43,250 bases of DNA from Flavobacteriaceae bacterium (GTDB lineage: Bacteria; Bacteroidota; Bacteroidia; Flavobacteriales; Flavobacteriaceae): positions 1 through 43,250 of the forward strand of contig JANQRC010000041.1 of NCBI GenBank assembly GCA_028284745.1, read 5' to 3'. Positions 25,003-33,230 of this stretch are shown in pieces (the first letter of the stretch is position 1; each line of letters begins with the position of its first letter). The position numbers and the translations under genes were made by a program. The notes under the pieces are model-generated. The model saw only the letters and a program-made list of their open reading frames with translations. It was not told the origin of the DNA and ran no database searches.

Positions 25003-26946
25003 ATGAACCTCAACCTACTTATTAGGAGACATACCATCTTTTTTCTTAGCACAGTACTTCTCTGTGTAACTTCCTCATACTCACAATCTAGCATGGTCTT
25101 TGACACTTTTCATGAAATGGAAGACGCAGAGCAACGCTTTGTGTATTTCTTTCAGGTGAAGGACAAGTACAAAGAGACCACGCCAGAATGGTGGTTGAAC
25201 GCTACCGATGGGTATATTAACACGTTGAATAAGGGGGAAGCGTCCGGTCGATCAAAAGAAGTCAACTTTTATAGGATCATCAAGGCCCAAATATTGCTGG
25301 ATCAACGTCAATATGAAAACTCATTAAGAGAGGCAACTGACATATATCAGAAGAAACCCGAGCTTACCAACCTTCAATTGTCCAAATTGATGGGAGTGAT
25401 GGACAAGACGTACAAAGCACTTCACCTGTATGGGAATCAGCTGGAGTTACGTAAAGAAATGAAGGCCCTATTCGGTACAGAGCCGAGACTTTACGACATA
25501 TACTCGAACCTTGGTCAGCATAGGGATGCACGAAAGAATTACATACAGGCCCACAGCGGAGTGCTAGATAATGGTACAAACCTGGAGAAAGCGATGTATC
25601 ACAATGATATAGGGAAGTTTCTACTAAAGGAAAAATTAACCTTCAATGCTGAGCATAACTTCACCGTGGCCTCAAGCCATATACAGCTATTCTTGTCCCA
25701 GAACCGAGTAGATGATGCCAATTATCGAGAGGGCCTATACCTAGAAGGGATGATCAACGGTAACCTTGGGCAAGCTAAAATAGACCAAGAGAATTACCTG
25801 GAAGCAGTGCCACTTTTGGAGTTCGCTGTAGACAGGATCCAAATATATGATGAAGGTGCGTACCAAGAAGAGCTTATCGATTACTGGAAAGCCTTGGTCA
25901 AGGTAAACATCAAACTGAAACATCTGAACAAGGCCAAGTTATACTTGGACAGAATTAGCGCCTATTCAGGAAACTCGTACGACTATGATCGCCTGTTGGC
26001 AGATTACTACCTAAGCAAAGGAGTAACAGATTCGGCATTCTATCACTACAGAAAGTTCATCAACGTAAAGGACTCCGTCTTCGAGGCGCAACGCAATAAT
26101 CAATTGATGGGCCTTGTAGTGATCTCGGACCTTGAGAACCAACGTCAGATGAGCGAACGTCTCGAAGAAGACATCAGAAAGACCAACGAACTGGTTGAGG
26201 AGCGAGACCGAAAGCTAAACCTTGGTATGATCGCGCTCTTCTTCTCGTTGATCGGTTTTGGCGGCGTTGCCTATGCCTACGCCAAGAAGATAAAAAGCCA
26301 GAAGCTTATCGAGCACCAAAGCAAGATCATCGAAGAGTCTTTGAGAGAAAAGGAAAGCCTGCTGAAAGAAATTCACCATAGGGTGAAGAACAATTTGCAA
26401 ATGGTGTCCAGCCTGCTAAACCTTCAATCTAAGAATGCCATAAACGACGAAGTCTTGTATGCATTGCAAGAAGGAAGGAATAGGGTCAAGGCAATGGCGC
26501 TTATCCATCAAAAGCTATATCAAACAGAAGGTTTGTCGGTCATCGAAATGAGAGGCTACATCGATTCACTCGCTAAAAGTATCGAATCGGTATACAAAAA
26601 ACCTGATGAAGATGTAGAGATATTGATCAATGCTGACAATATAGAGCTCGATATCGACTCGGCGATCCCTATCGGGCTAATACTCAACGAGCTAGTGTCT
26701 AACTCCTACAAGTATGCTTTTGATGGAGTTGCTCACCCAGAAATTCACATAAAGATCATAAAGACCGATAGCGGCTATGATTTTGATTACCGTGACAACG
26801 GTCTAGGTATCCCTAGAGACCTGGACGTCAAAAAATCTAAATCATTGGGGCTGCGTTTGGTGAAGCGACTCACCAACCAGCTCCGTTCAGAACTTAATTT
26901 CGAGAACACTGGCAAAGGTTCTCGATTCTGGTTCAATTTTACTTGA
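25003..26946 (+). CDS. TPR sensor histidine kinase (HisKA_2 / HATPase_c)
   Basis: Membrane sensor kinase of 647 residues from ATG 25003; GTG 24994 in the same frame is possible but ATG puts a standard signal peptide (IFFLSTVLLCVTSSYSQ) at the N-terminus. Residues about 30-380 are helical TPR-like repeats expected outside the cytoplasm. A single membrane helix follows (GMIALFFSLIGFGGVAYAYA, near residue 406). The HisKA_2 dimerisation motif is KEIHHRVKNNLQMVSSLLNL, recognised by HHRVKNN at about 458-464. The ATPase has N box LILNELVSNSYKYAF and G box DNGLGIP. This class typically pairs with LytTR or receiver-only regulators in Bacteroidetes, and a LytTR regulator is the upstream neighbour. Confidence 0.9.
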   Translation: MNLNLLIRRHTIFFLSTVLLCVTSSYSQSSMVFDTFHEMEDAEQRFVYFFQVKDKYKETTPEWWLNATDGYINTLNKGEASGRSKEVNFYRIIKAQILLDQRQYENSLREATDIYQKKPELTNLQLSKLMGVMDKTYKALHLYGNQLELRKEMKALFGTEPRLYDIYSNLGQHRDARKNYIQAHSGVLDNGTNLEKAMYHNDIGKFLLKEKLTFNAEHNFTVASSHIQLFLSQNRVDDANYREGLYLEGMINGNLGQAKIDQENYLEAVPLLEFAVDRIQIYDEGAYQEELIDYWKALVKVNIKLKHLNKAKLYLDRISAYSGNSYDYDRLLADYYLSKGVTDSAFYHYRKFINVKDSVFEAQRNNQLMGLVVISDLENQRQMSERLEEDIRKTNELVEERDRKLNLGMIALFFSLIGFGGVAYAYAKKIKSQKLIEHQSKIIEESLREKESLLKEIHHRVKNNLQMVSSLLNLQSKNAINDEVLYALQEGRNRVKAMALIHQKLYQTEGLSVIEMRGYIDSLAKSIESVYKKPDEDVEILINADNIELDIDSAIPIGLILNELVSNSYKYAFDGVAHPEIHIKIIKTDSGYDFDYRDNGLGIPRDLDVKKSKSLGLRLVKRLTNQLRSELNFENTGKGSRFWFNFT

Positions 26947-27009
26947 TCATATAATTTTCGTACGAGATATAGACGCGGTTGCCAATTTATACTTATTTTG
27001 AGCCAACCT

Positions 27010-28053
27010 ATGCTACTAGCCAGTTACAGACCCTATATTCTTCAATTCAAGCGGCCAAGCGGAACCTCTAGAGGCATCATGACCGAGAAGGAGACCTGGC
27101 TCCTGATCTTGGAGAAGGATGGGAAAAAGGGTATTGGCGAATGTGGCCTGCTTCGCGGATTGAGTATTGACGACCGACCTGATTACGAAGCCAAGTTACG
27201 ATGGGTATGTGCTCATATTCATGAGGGCCTGCCTTTTCTACTAGAAGGTGTCAAAGAGTTTCCTAGCATTCGGTTTGGTCTAGAGCAAGCCTTCTTGTCT
27301 CTCAAAAGTGAGACACCATTTCTGCTGTTTCCATCTTTCTTCACTACTGGAGACGACAACATACCCATAAACGGTTTGGTCTGGATGGGAGAAAAAGCAC
27401 TTATGCGCTCTCAGATAGAAGAGAAGGTCGCATCAGGGTTTTCCTGTATAAAACTAAAGATCGGAGCAATAGACTTTGAAGAAGAACTAACGCTACTTCG
27501 ATATATTCGAAACGAATTCACCGCTAAAGATATCGAGATACGCGTAGATGCCAATGGTGCGTTTGCGCCAGCGGAAGCCTTGGAGAAATTAAAGCGCTTG
27601 TCATCTTTCGATCTTCATTCCATAGAACAACCCATCAAACCCGATCAGTGGGAGGCCATGGCACGCTTATGTGAAGTATCACCGTTGCCCATAGCATTAG
27701 ATGAAGAATTGATCGGAATATTCGATGTAACAAAAAAGAGAGAATTGCTACAAACCATACAGCCGCAATACATCATTCTAAAACCAAGTTTGGTGGGCGG
27801 TTATGCCGCATCCGATCAGTGGATCGATGTTGCAGCTGCCAATAACATCGGTTGGTGGATAACAAGTGCTTTAGAAAGCAATATAGGTCTGAATGCCATT
27901 GCACAATGGACCTATACGCTTGGCAGTGAGATGCCACAGGGGCTAGGTACGGGTAGCTTGTTCGCCAATAATTTTGAGAGCCCATTGCATGTGACTCAAG
28001 GGATGTTGTGTTACAATACCGATTTACAATGGAATACGAATCTAGAAATATAG
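27010..28053 (+). CDS. menC: o-Succinylbenzoate synthase
   Basis: Enolase-superfamily dehydratase producing o-succinylbenzoate. The protein has 347 residues from ATG 27010; a TTG at 26998 is an alternative. Key segments are GIGECGLLRGLSIDDRP near the N-terminus, the catalytic Lys pair region IKLKIGA, metal ligands in RVDANGAF, SIEQPIKPD and IALDEELIG, then ILKPSLVGGY and WWITSALESNIGLNAIAQW. The superfamily also includes dipeptide epimerases; the men neighbours (menA upstream, menE downstream) decide for MenC. Confidence 0.92.
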   Translation: MLLASYRPYILQFKRPSGTSRGIMTEKETWLLILEKDGKKGIGECGLLRGLSIDDRPDYEAKLRWVCAHIHEGLPFLLEGVKEFPSIRFGLEQAFLSLKSETPFLLFPSFFTTGDDNIPINGLVWMGEKALMRSQIEEKVASGFSCIKLKIGAIDFEEELTLLRYIRNEFTAKDIEIRVDANGAFAPAEALEKLKRLSSFDLHSIEQPIKPDQWEAMARLCEVSPLPIALDEELIGIFDVTKKRELLQTIQPQYIILKPSLVGGYAASDQWIDVAAANNIGWWITSALESNIGLNAIAQWTYTLGSEMPQGLGTGSLFANNFESPLHVTQGMLCYNTDLQWNTNLEI

Positions 28054-28056
28054 CAT

Positions 28057-28998
28057 ATGTTCATTCAACAGGCATTTAAAGTACAGCACGAGTTTTGGAG
28101 ATACCTCATTGTCTCTGTATTGCTCTTTGCAGTGCATACCATTGCACAAATACCATTCATGATAGCGATCTTTATGAAAGAAGGGCCCGAAGCACTCTCT
28201 GGTATCAGTGACACAGCCGACCTGCTTTCCATCTTAGAGTCTAACACCACGTTGTTTTTGATCCTTTTGCCTTTTGCAGTGGCCTTGTTGGCATTTTTTC
28301 TTCTGCTGAAGCCTTTTCATAAGCAGAGCATTCGTTCTGTAACAACAGCTAGATCCAAGATCGATTGGGGGCGTGTCTGGTTTGCATTTTTGTTATGGGC
28401 GATCCTGACCATAGTGTTGACGGGAGTGGATTACTTCTTATCGCCCGAAGACTATGTTGTAAACTTCAAACGGGTACCGTTTCTTATTCTCGTTTTGATC
28501 GCATGCTTGTTGGTGCCGCTTCAAACTAGCTTTGAAGAATATCTCTTCAGAGGCTATCTGATGCAAGGATTTGGCGTATTGGCCAAGAATAGGTGGTTCC
28601 CACTGATGATGACCTCAGTGATCTTTGGAGCGCTTCATTTTGCGAATCCCGAAGTAGACAAGATCGGAAATATCGCGATGGTATACTACATCGGTACTGG
28701 ACTGTTCTTGGGCATCATGACCTTGATGGATGATGGCATTGAACTGGCCATTGGCTACCATGCCGCAAACAATCTGATCGCAGCGTTATTGGTCACTGCC
28801 GATTGGACGGTTTTCAAGACAAATTCTGTACTGCGGGATATCTCAGAGCCTTCGACAGGTATAGACATCTTAATTCCGGTACTTGTCGTGTATCCTATCC
28901 TGTTGTTGGTCTTTGCAAGAAAATATAAGTGGAAGAACTGGGACGAGAAGCTCTTTGGCAGGGTAATACCGCCTACTGAAAGTGAAGTCCAGCCTTGA
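28057..28998 (+). CDS. CPBP-family intramembrane metalloprotease (CAAX prenyl protease-like)
   Basis: A 313-residue protein with about eight membrane helices and the three CPBP motifs: SFEEYLFRGYL (EExxxR), FGALHFANPE (FxxxH) and YHAANNLIAALL (HxxxN). It is a predicted glutamic-type intramembrane protease; substrate unknown. It lies 3 bases after menC and 45 bases before menE, so it is embedded in the menaquinone operon. Whether it acts on a men protein or is only co-transcribed cannot be told. Confidence 0.9.
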   Translation: MFIQQAFKVQHEFWRYLIVSVLLFAVHTIAQIPFMIAIFMKEGPEALSGISDTADLLSILESNTTLFLILLPFAVALLAFFLLLKPFHKQSIRSVTTARSKIDWGRVWFAFLLWAILTIVLTGVDYFLSPEDYVVNFKRVPFLILVLIACLLVPLQTSFEEYLFRGYLMQGFGVLAKNRWFPLMMTSVIFGALHFANPEVDKIGNIAMVYYIGTGLFLGIMTLMDDGIELAIGYHAANNLIAALLVTADWTVFKTNSVLRDISEPSTGIDILIPVLVVYPILLLVFARKYKWKNWDEKLFGRVIPPTESEVQP

Positions 28999-29043
28999 AG
29001 AAATCATCGCGTATATTTTAGATAGAAGTTGTACTTTTAGAGT

Positions 29044-30108
29044 ATGACACCGACCTATAACAAGATCCACAATCGTTTTACGCTGAACGGCCTTCACTTT
29101 ACACGGGAGGAACTCAAAGAAGTGGCCTATAGTTTTGTCAAGGAGGGCGAACCTTACGAGCAATCTGTAGGAGATTTTTTGATCGACTGGCTCAACGATT
29201 GGGATTTTATCCATGTGAGGACCTCAGGTTCTACAGGCCAGCCAAAACTTATAAGACTGAAGAAGCAGCACATGGTCAACTCGGCCATTGCCACCGGGGA
29301 TTTCTTTGGCATCCATATAGGGGATAAAGCACTACATTGCTTACCATCTCGTTTCATTGCCGGAAAGATGATGCTTGTGCGCGCTATGATCTTGGGGTTG
29401 GAGTTGACACTCGTAGAGCCTTCTTCACAACCCTTGGGACTGGTAGGGGGCAACTATGATTTTTGTGCGATGGTACCACTTCAGCTAGAACGCTCACTTT
29501 CTGACATCAACCGTATCAAGACCCTGATAGTCGGCGGAGCCCCTGTCCCAAATGAATTGAAGGAAAAACTTCAAACGAAAAAGACCAGAGTCTTTGAGAC
29601 CTATGGCATGACAGAGACCATCACGCATGTTGCAGCTAAAAGATTGAATCACCTCACCGAACATGATGGCGGCCAAAGCTTCAGGCTTTTACCAGATGTT
29701 ACAATCACCAAAGATGCGCGAGGTTGCCTTATCATCGAAGCTCCCAATGTTATAGAAGATGCTGTTATTACGAATGACATGGTAGCTCTTACGTCTGCCG
29801 GCGAGTTTGAATGGCTTGGCCGCTATGACAATGTGGTAAACAGCGGAGGCATTAAACTAGTGCCAGAACAGATAGAAGAAAAATTGAAGGCTGTCATCAA
29901 TGAACGTTTCTATGTGATCGGTGTTGAGGATTGTGGGCTAGGCGAGAAGTTGGTGTTGATGGTAGAAGGCCCTTCAACTAAAAAGCAGGAGCTTCGTGAG
30001 GCCATAGACAACCTTAACACTCTGGAGCGATTTGAGGTCCCCAAGGAGATCTTCTTTCTGGATCAATTCAAGGAAACAGAGACCGGTAAAATAATTAGGC
30101 AGCTATGA
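29044..30108 (+). CDS. menE: o-Succinylbenzoate-CoA ligase (short form)
   Basis: Acyl-adenylating enzyme that makes o-succinylbenzoyl-CoA. The 354-residue protein is shorter than the usual ANL enzyme at its N-terminus, as is normal for flavobacterial MenE. Visible are the AMP-binding loop VRTSGSTGQPKLIRL, TYGMTETITHVA, WLGRYDNVVNSGGIKL and the C-terminal catalytic Lys in KETETGKIIRQL. Its stop overlaps the next gene by 4 bp (ATGA). Confidence 0.93.
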   Translation: MTPTYNKIHNRFTLNGLHFTREELKEVAYSFVKEGEPYEQSVGDFLIDWLNDWDFIHVRTSGSTGQPKLIRLKKQHMVNSAIATGDFFGIHIGDKALHCLPSRFIAGKMMLVRAMILGLELTLVEPSSQPLGLVGGNYDFCAMVPLQLERSLSDINRIKTLIVGGAPVPNELKEKLQTKKTRVFETYGMTETITHVAAKRLNHLTEHDGGQSFRLLPDVTITKDARGCLIIEAPNVIEDAVITNDMVALTSAGEFEWLGRYDNVVNSGGIKLVPEQIEEKLKAVINERFYVIGVEDCGLGEKLVLMVEGPSTKKQELREAIDNLNTLERFEVPKEIFFLDQFKETETGKIIRQL

Positions 30109-31433
30109 GTTTGCAGAAGGCTTTTCTTCTTTTGATGGCCATTGCCATCTCCTTTACAAGCAATGCACAACAGATTCTTCCTGAGAAAGAAAGGGCACAA
30201 GTGGTCGATGAGGTCTTAGCGGATCGCTTCAACGACCTTCTTCCAAAGCTCATGGACAGAACAGGAATTGACATGTGGGTCATCATTTCTAGAGAATACA
30301 ACGAGGACCCTGTGCTCAAGACCATGCTGCCAGCAACTTGGTTAAATGCGCGTCGCCGTACCATTTTAGTTTTTTATAGAGATAAGGAGAACGATGCCAT
30401 CGAGAAACTGGCTGTGGCACGATACGATTTTGGTGACAATATCATTTCTGCTTGGAACAAAGAGGAACAACCCGACCAATGGAAGCGCTTGGTCGAATTG
30501 ATCGAAGAAAGGGACCCAAAGGTCATTGGGCTCAACCATTCAGAGCATTTTAATATCGCGGATGGTCTTGTGAAAACGGACCACGAAGAATTCATACAGC
30601 ATCTACCTACTACCTATCAAGACAGAATCGTATCTGCCGAATCCTTGGCAGTGGCTTGGATAGAAACACGCACAGACAGCGAAATGAAACTGTATGAAGG
30701 TCTGGTGGTGATCACAAAGCAGATCATCCAAGAGGCTTTCTCCAATGCCGTTATCGAAGTGGGTAAGACCACAACGAGCGACGTAGAGTGGTGGATGCGA
30801 GACAAAGTTACTCAGCTTGGCCTGGAAACCTGGTTTCATCCAACGGTAGATGTGCAAAGAACTGCTGAGAAGTTGGTTGGCCACCTGTATTCCTTCTCTG
30901 GGAGACCAGAAGATGAGGTGATCCTTCCGGGAGACCTGTTGCATTGCGATTTTGGCATCACGTATCTCAGATTGAATACAGATTGTCAACAGTTGGCTTA
31001 CGTACTTAGACCCAACGAAAAAGAACCCCCCTCATTTTTAGTTGATGCATTGGCAAAGGGAAATCAGTTGCAGGACATCCTGACTTCGAATTACATGACT
31101 GGCCGAACCGGGAATGAGATTCTGTTAAAATCTCTAGAAGAGGCCAAGCAGCAAGGGCTAAGGCCTTCGATATACACACACCCATTGGGTAGTTATGGCC
31201 ACTCTGCGGGGCCAACCATCGGTATGTGGGATGCCCAGCAAGGTGTTCCGGGAGATGGCGACTATCCTTTGTTTCCGAATACAGTGTACGCCATTGAGCT
31301 AAACACTACCGTTCATGTTTCTGAATGGAAACGTGACATCAGGGTGATGCTCGAAGAAGCAGGTTTTTACGGCGAGAACGGATTTCGGTATGTAAATGGA
31401 AGGCAGACCAGCCTGCTAGTCCTTTCTAACTAA
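30105..31433 (+). CDS. Secreted M24-family metallopeptidase (Xaa-Pro aminopeptidase-like)
   Basis: A 442-residue protein with a cleavable signal peptide (AFLLLMAIAISFTSNAQQ) predicting export to the periplasm. The pita-bread domain supplies the expected five metal ligands: two Asp in HCDFGITYLRLNTDC, His in GHSAGPTIGMWD, Glu in AIELNTTV and Glu in RVMLEEAGFY. The spacing fits Xaa-Pro peptidases and creatinase-like enzymes, but substrate is unknown. The overlap of its start with the menE stop (ATGA) suggests translational coupling, although a role in quinone synthesis is not expected. Confidence 0.9.
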   Translation: MSLQKAFLLLMAIAISFTSNAQQILPEKERAQVVDEVLADRFNDLLPKLMDRTGIDMWVIISREYNEDPVLKTMLPATWLNARRRTILVFYRDKENDAIEKLAVARYDFGDNIISAWNKEEQPDQWKRLVELIEERDPKVIGLNHSEHFNIADGLVKTDHEEFIQHLPTTYQDRIVSAESLAVAWIETRTDSEMKLYEGLVVITKQIIQEAFSNAVIEVGKTTTSDVEWWMRDKVTQLGLETWFHPTVDVQRTAEKLVGHLYSFSGRPEDEVILPGDLLHCDFGITYLRLNTDCQQLAYVLRPNEKEPPSFLVDALAKGNQLQDILTSNYMTGRTGNEILLKSLEEAKQQGLRPSIYTHPLGSYGHSAGPTIGMWDAQQGVPGDGDYPLFPNTVYAIELNTTVHVSEWKRDIRVMLEEAGFYGENGFRYVNGRQTSLLVLSN

Positions 31434-31526
31434 CTTTTCGTAAATTGTAGTAGACCCGTCGAGTTCATTGCCTTTTGGTATGTTTTTTGATGCTTTTTTA
31501 TTGTTTTTAACCAAAAACCCACCCTC

Positions 31527-33230
31527 ATGAGAAAGCTGCTATCACTACTACTACTTCTCCTTACAGGATCTTTGCTGCTTGCCCAGACAGATGGCATTGA
31601 CGGTACCGTAATGTTCGAAGACAAGCCTGTTGTGAATGCTAAGGTCGAGAACCTCTCAAAAGAGGTGATAACCTTGACCGATGCTGAAGGTAAATTTGCC
31701 ATTGATGCTAAATTTAAGGACAAGATCAGGATTTCCCATGCAGGGAAAAGGGACTTTATCTTTACATTGATACAGACCAAGCAGTCATTCACAATTCATA
31801 TGTCTTCTGAAGAAGTAGAACTTGATGAAGTTGTTGTTGCTCAGAGGAAAAGAAGCGCGCTGGCTAGAGAGAGAAGAAAGAAGCAAGAATTTTATAGTGC
31901 TTTTGGTACGCGCAATTTTCCTGGCGTGAGTTTTGCCAATATCATCACAAAGGAGGATATATGGGCATCAGACGTAGACCTCCTATCAATTCTTAAAAGG
32001 ATTCCCAGACTCAGGGTTTTCAATGAAGGCTCTGTGAACCCAGAGGTAGTGCTGGCAAGAGCATTCAATTCTAGGTTCCCAACATTGGGCAGAAGCACTA
32101 TTGATAGCGGCAGAGATGGTGATGGGCATGTGGTAAGTTGGGATGTCGATGGCCTTATAACAAAACAAGTACCACTTTGGCTCAATGTTGACCAGATAGA
32201 AAAAATGGTCATACTAGATAGGCCCAACCAAACTATCCTGTACGGCTCTCAAGGCGGGGCAGGAGTTGTCGTGATCAATACCACACTTGTTTCCGATCGC
32301 GAAAGAATTGAAGCCTTGGATAAGATGAAGGAAGAACGGAGGTTCAAGGAAAGAATGGTCTCCTATAATACAGTAAACACTGGAGAACTTGGTTACATTT
32401 CAAAACTAAAAAGTGCAGACGATCCCTTTTTAGCATATGACGACCAAGCATCGTATTGGGGGCATCATCCACATTTTTATGTAGATGTTCACGATTTTTT
32501 CAATGCAGAGAATGGATATGGTGAATATAATGACCAGATCTTGGACAAGATCAAGACGACGTTCCCAGATGACATGCAAGCGCTACGATTATTGGCGTTC
32601 AAGCTAGAGGAAAAGAATTCGCTAGCACAAGCGAGGGAGGTATACCGGATGATCGCTAAGAACAAGCCCAATAGTATCCAGGTACTTAGGGACCTGGCCA
32701 ATATCGAGGCCAAATTGGGGAACAAGATACTATCTGACCGTCTGTACTTGGCAACAATCAGTAAAATAATACTCTCTGAAAGTGCTGAATTGGCAGACAT
32801 GCTAGATTTTGTGCGGTCAGAGATGAACTATCATTCAAGCAAGTTCATCCCCAATGATTATGAGGCAAGTGATATAGAGATCATTGTAGAATGGGACGAC
32901 CCCACTGCAGAGTTCGAGTTGCAATTTATCAACGAGGAAGGTTATTATGACTCTTGGAAACATACTAGGGATTCTAACCCTGTCAGAATCAATAATGAAA
33001 GTATCTACGATGTAAGTCTGCAGCGATTCTACATTGATTCTTTGGAAGACCTATGGAATGTGAACATCAAGTATTTTGGCAATGAGTCGCTCACAACTCC
33101 CACGTTCATGAAAGTGACGATCCGCAATACTCGAAAGAAGCAAGAGAAGATAAAAGTGTTCAGGTTGAAAGCAAAGGACCTTAGCCAGAACTTTGCCAGG
33201 ATCGCAAGGAATCATATCATGCTTAATTAG
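31527..33230 (+). CDS. Exported TonB-plug-like protein with TPR region and no beta-barrel
   Basis: A 567-residue protein with a signal peptide (residues 1-20). An N-terminal carboxypeptidase-regulatory-like domain (24-98) contains DGTVMFEDKPVVNAKV and ELDEVVV. A plug-like domain (about 135-255) ends with the classic TILYGSQGGAGVVVINT. The expected 20-odd barrel strands are absent. Residues 345-415 instead look like helical TPR-type repeats (LAQAREVYRMIAKNKPNS), and the last 140 residues form an unrecognised beta-rich domain. The ORF shows no frameshift, so the architecture seems genuine. It might be a periplasmic accessory to an outer-membrane receptor. Its function is unknown. Confidence 0.75.
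   Translation: MRKLLSLLLLLLTGSLLLAQTDGIDGTVMFEDKPVVNAKVENLSKEVITLTDAEGKFAIDAKFKDKIRISHAGKRDFIFTLIQTKQSFTIHMSSEEVELDEVVVAQRKRSALARERRKKQEFYSAFGTRNFPGVSFANIITKEDIWASDVDLLSILKRIPRLRVFNEGSVNPEVVLARAFNSRFPTLGRSTIDSGRDGDGHVVSWDVDGLITKQVPLWLNVDQIEKMVILDRPNQTILYGSQGGAGVVVINTTLVSDRERIEALDKMKEERRFKERMVSYNTVNTGELGYISKLKSADDPFLAYDDQASYWGHHPHFYVDVHDFFNAENGYGEYNDQILDKIKTTFPDDMQALRLLAFKLEEKNSLAQAREVYRMIAKNKPNSIQVLRDLANIEAKLGNKILSDRLYLATISKIILSESAELADMLDFVRSEMNYHSSKFIPNDYEASDIEIIVEWDDPTAEFELQFINEEGYYDSWKHTRDSNPVRINNESIYDVSLQRFYIDSLEDLWNVNIKYFGNESLTTPTFMKVTIRNTRKKQEKIKVFRLKAKDLSQNFARIARNHIMLN

Noticed and set aside
31527..33230. Truncated or frameshifted TonB-dependent receptor
   Set aside because: The frame continues for more than 300 residues past the plug with ordered TPR-like and beta-rich sequence, and no barrel strands are visible in other frames before the convergent gene.
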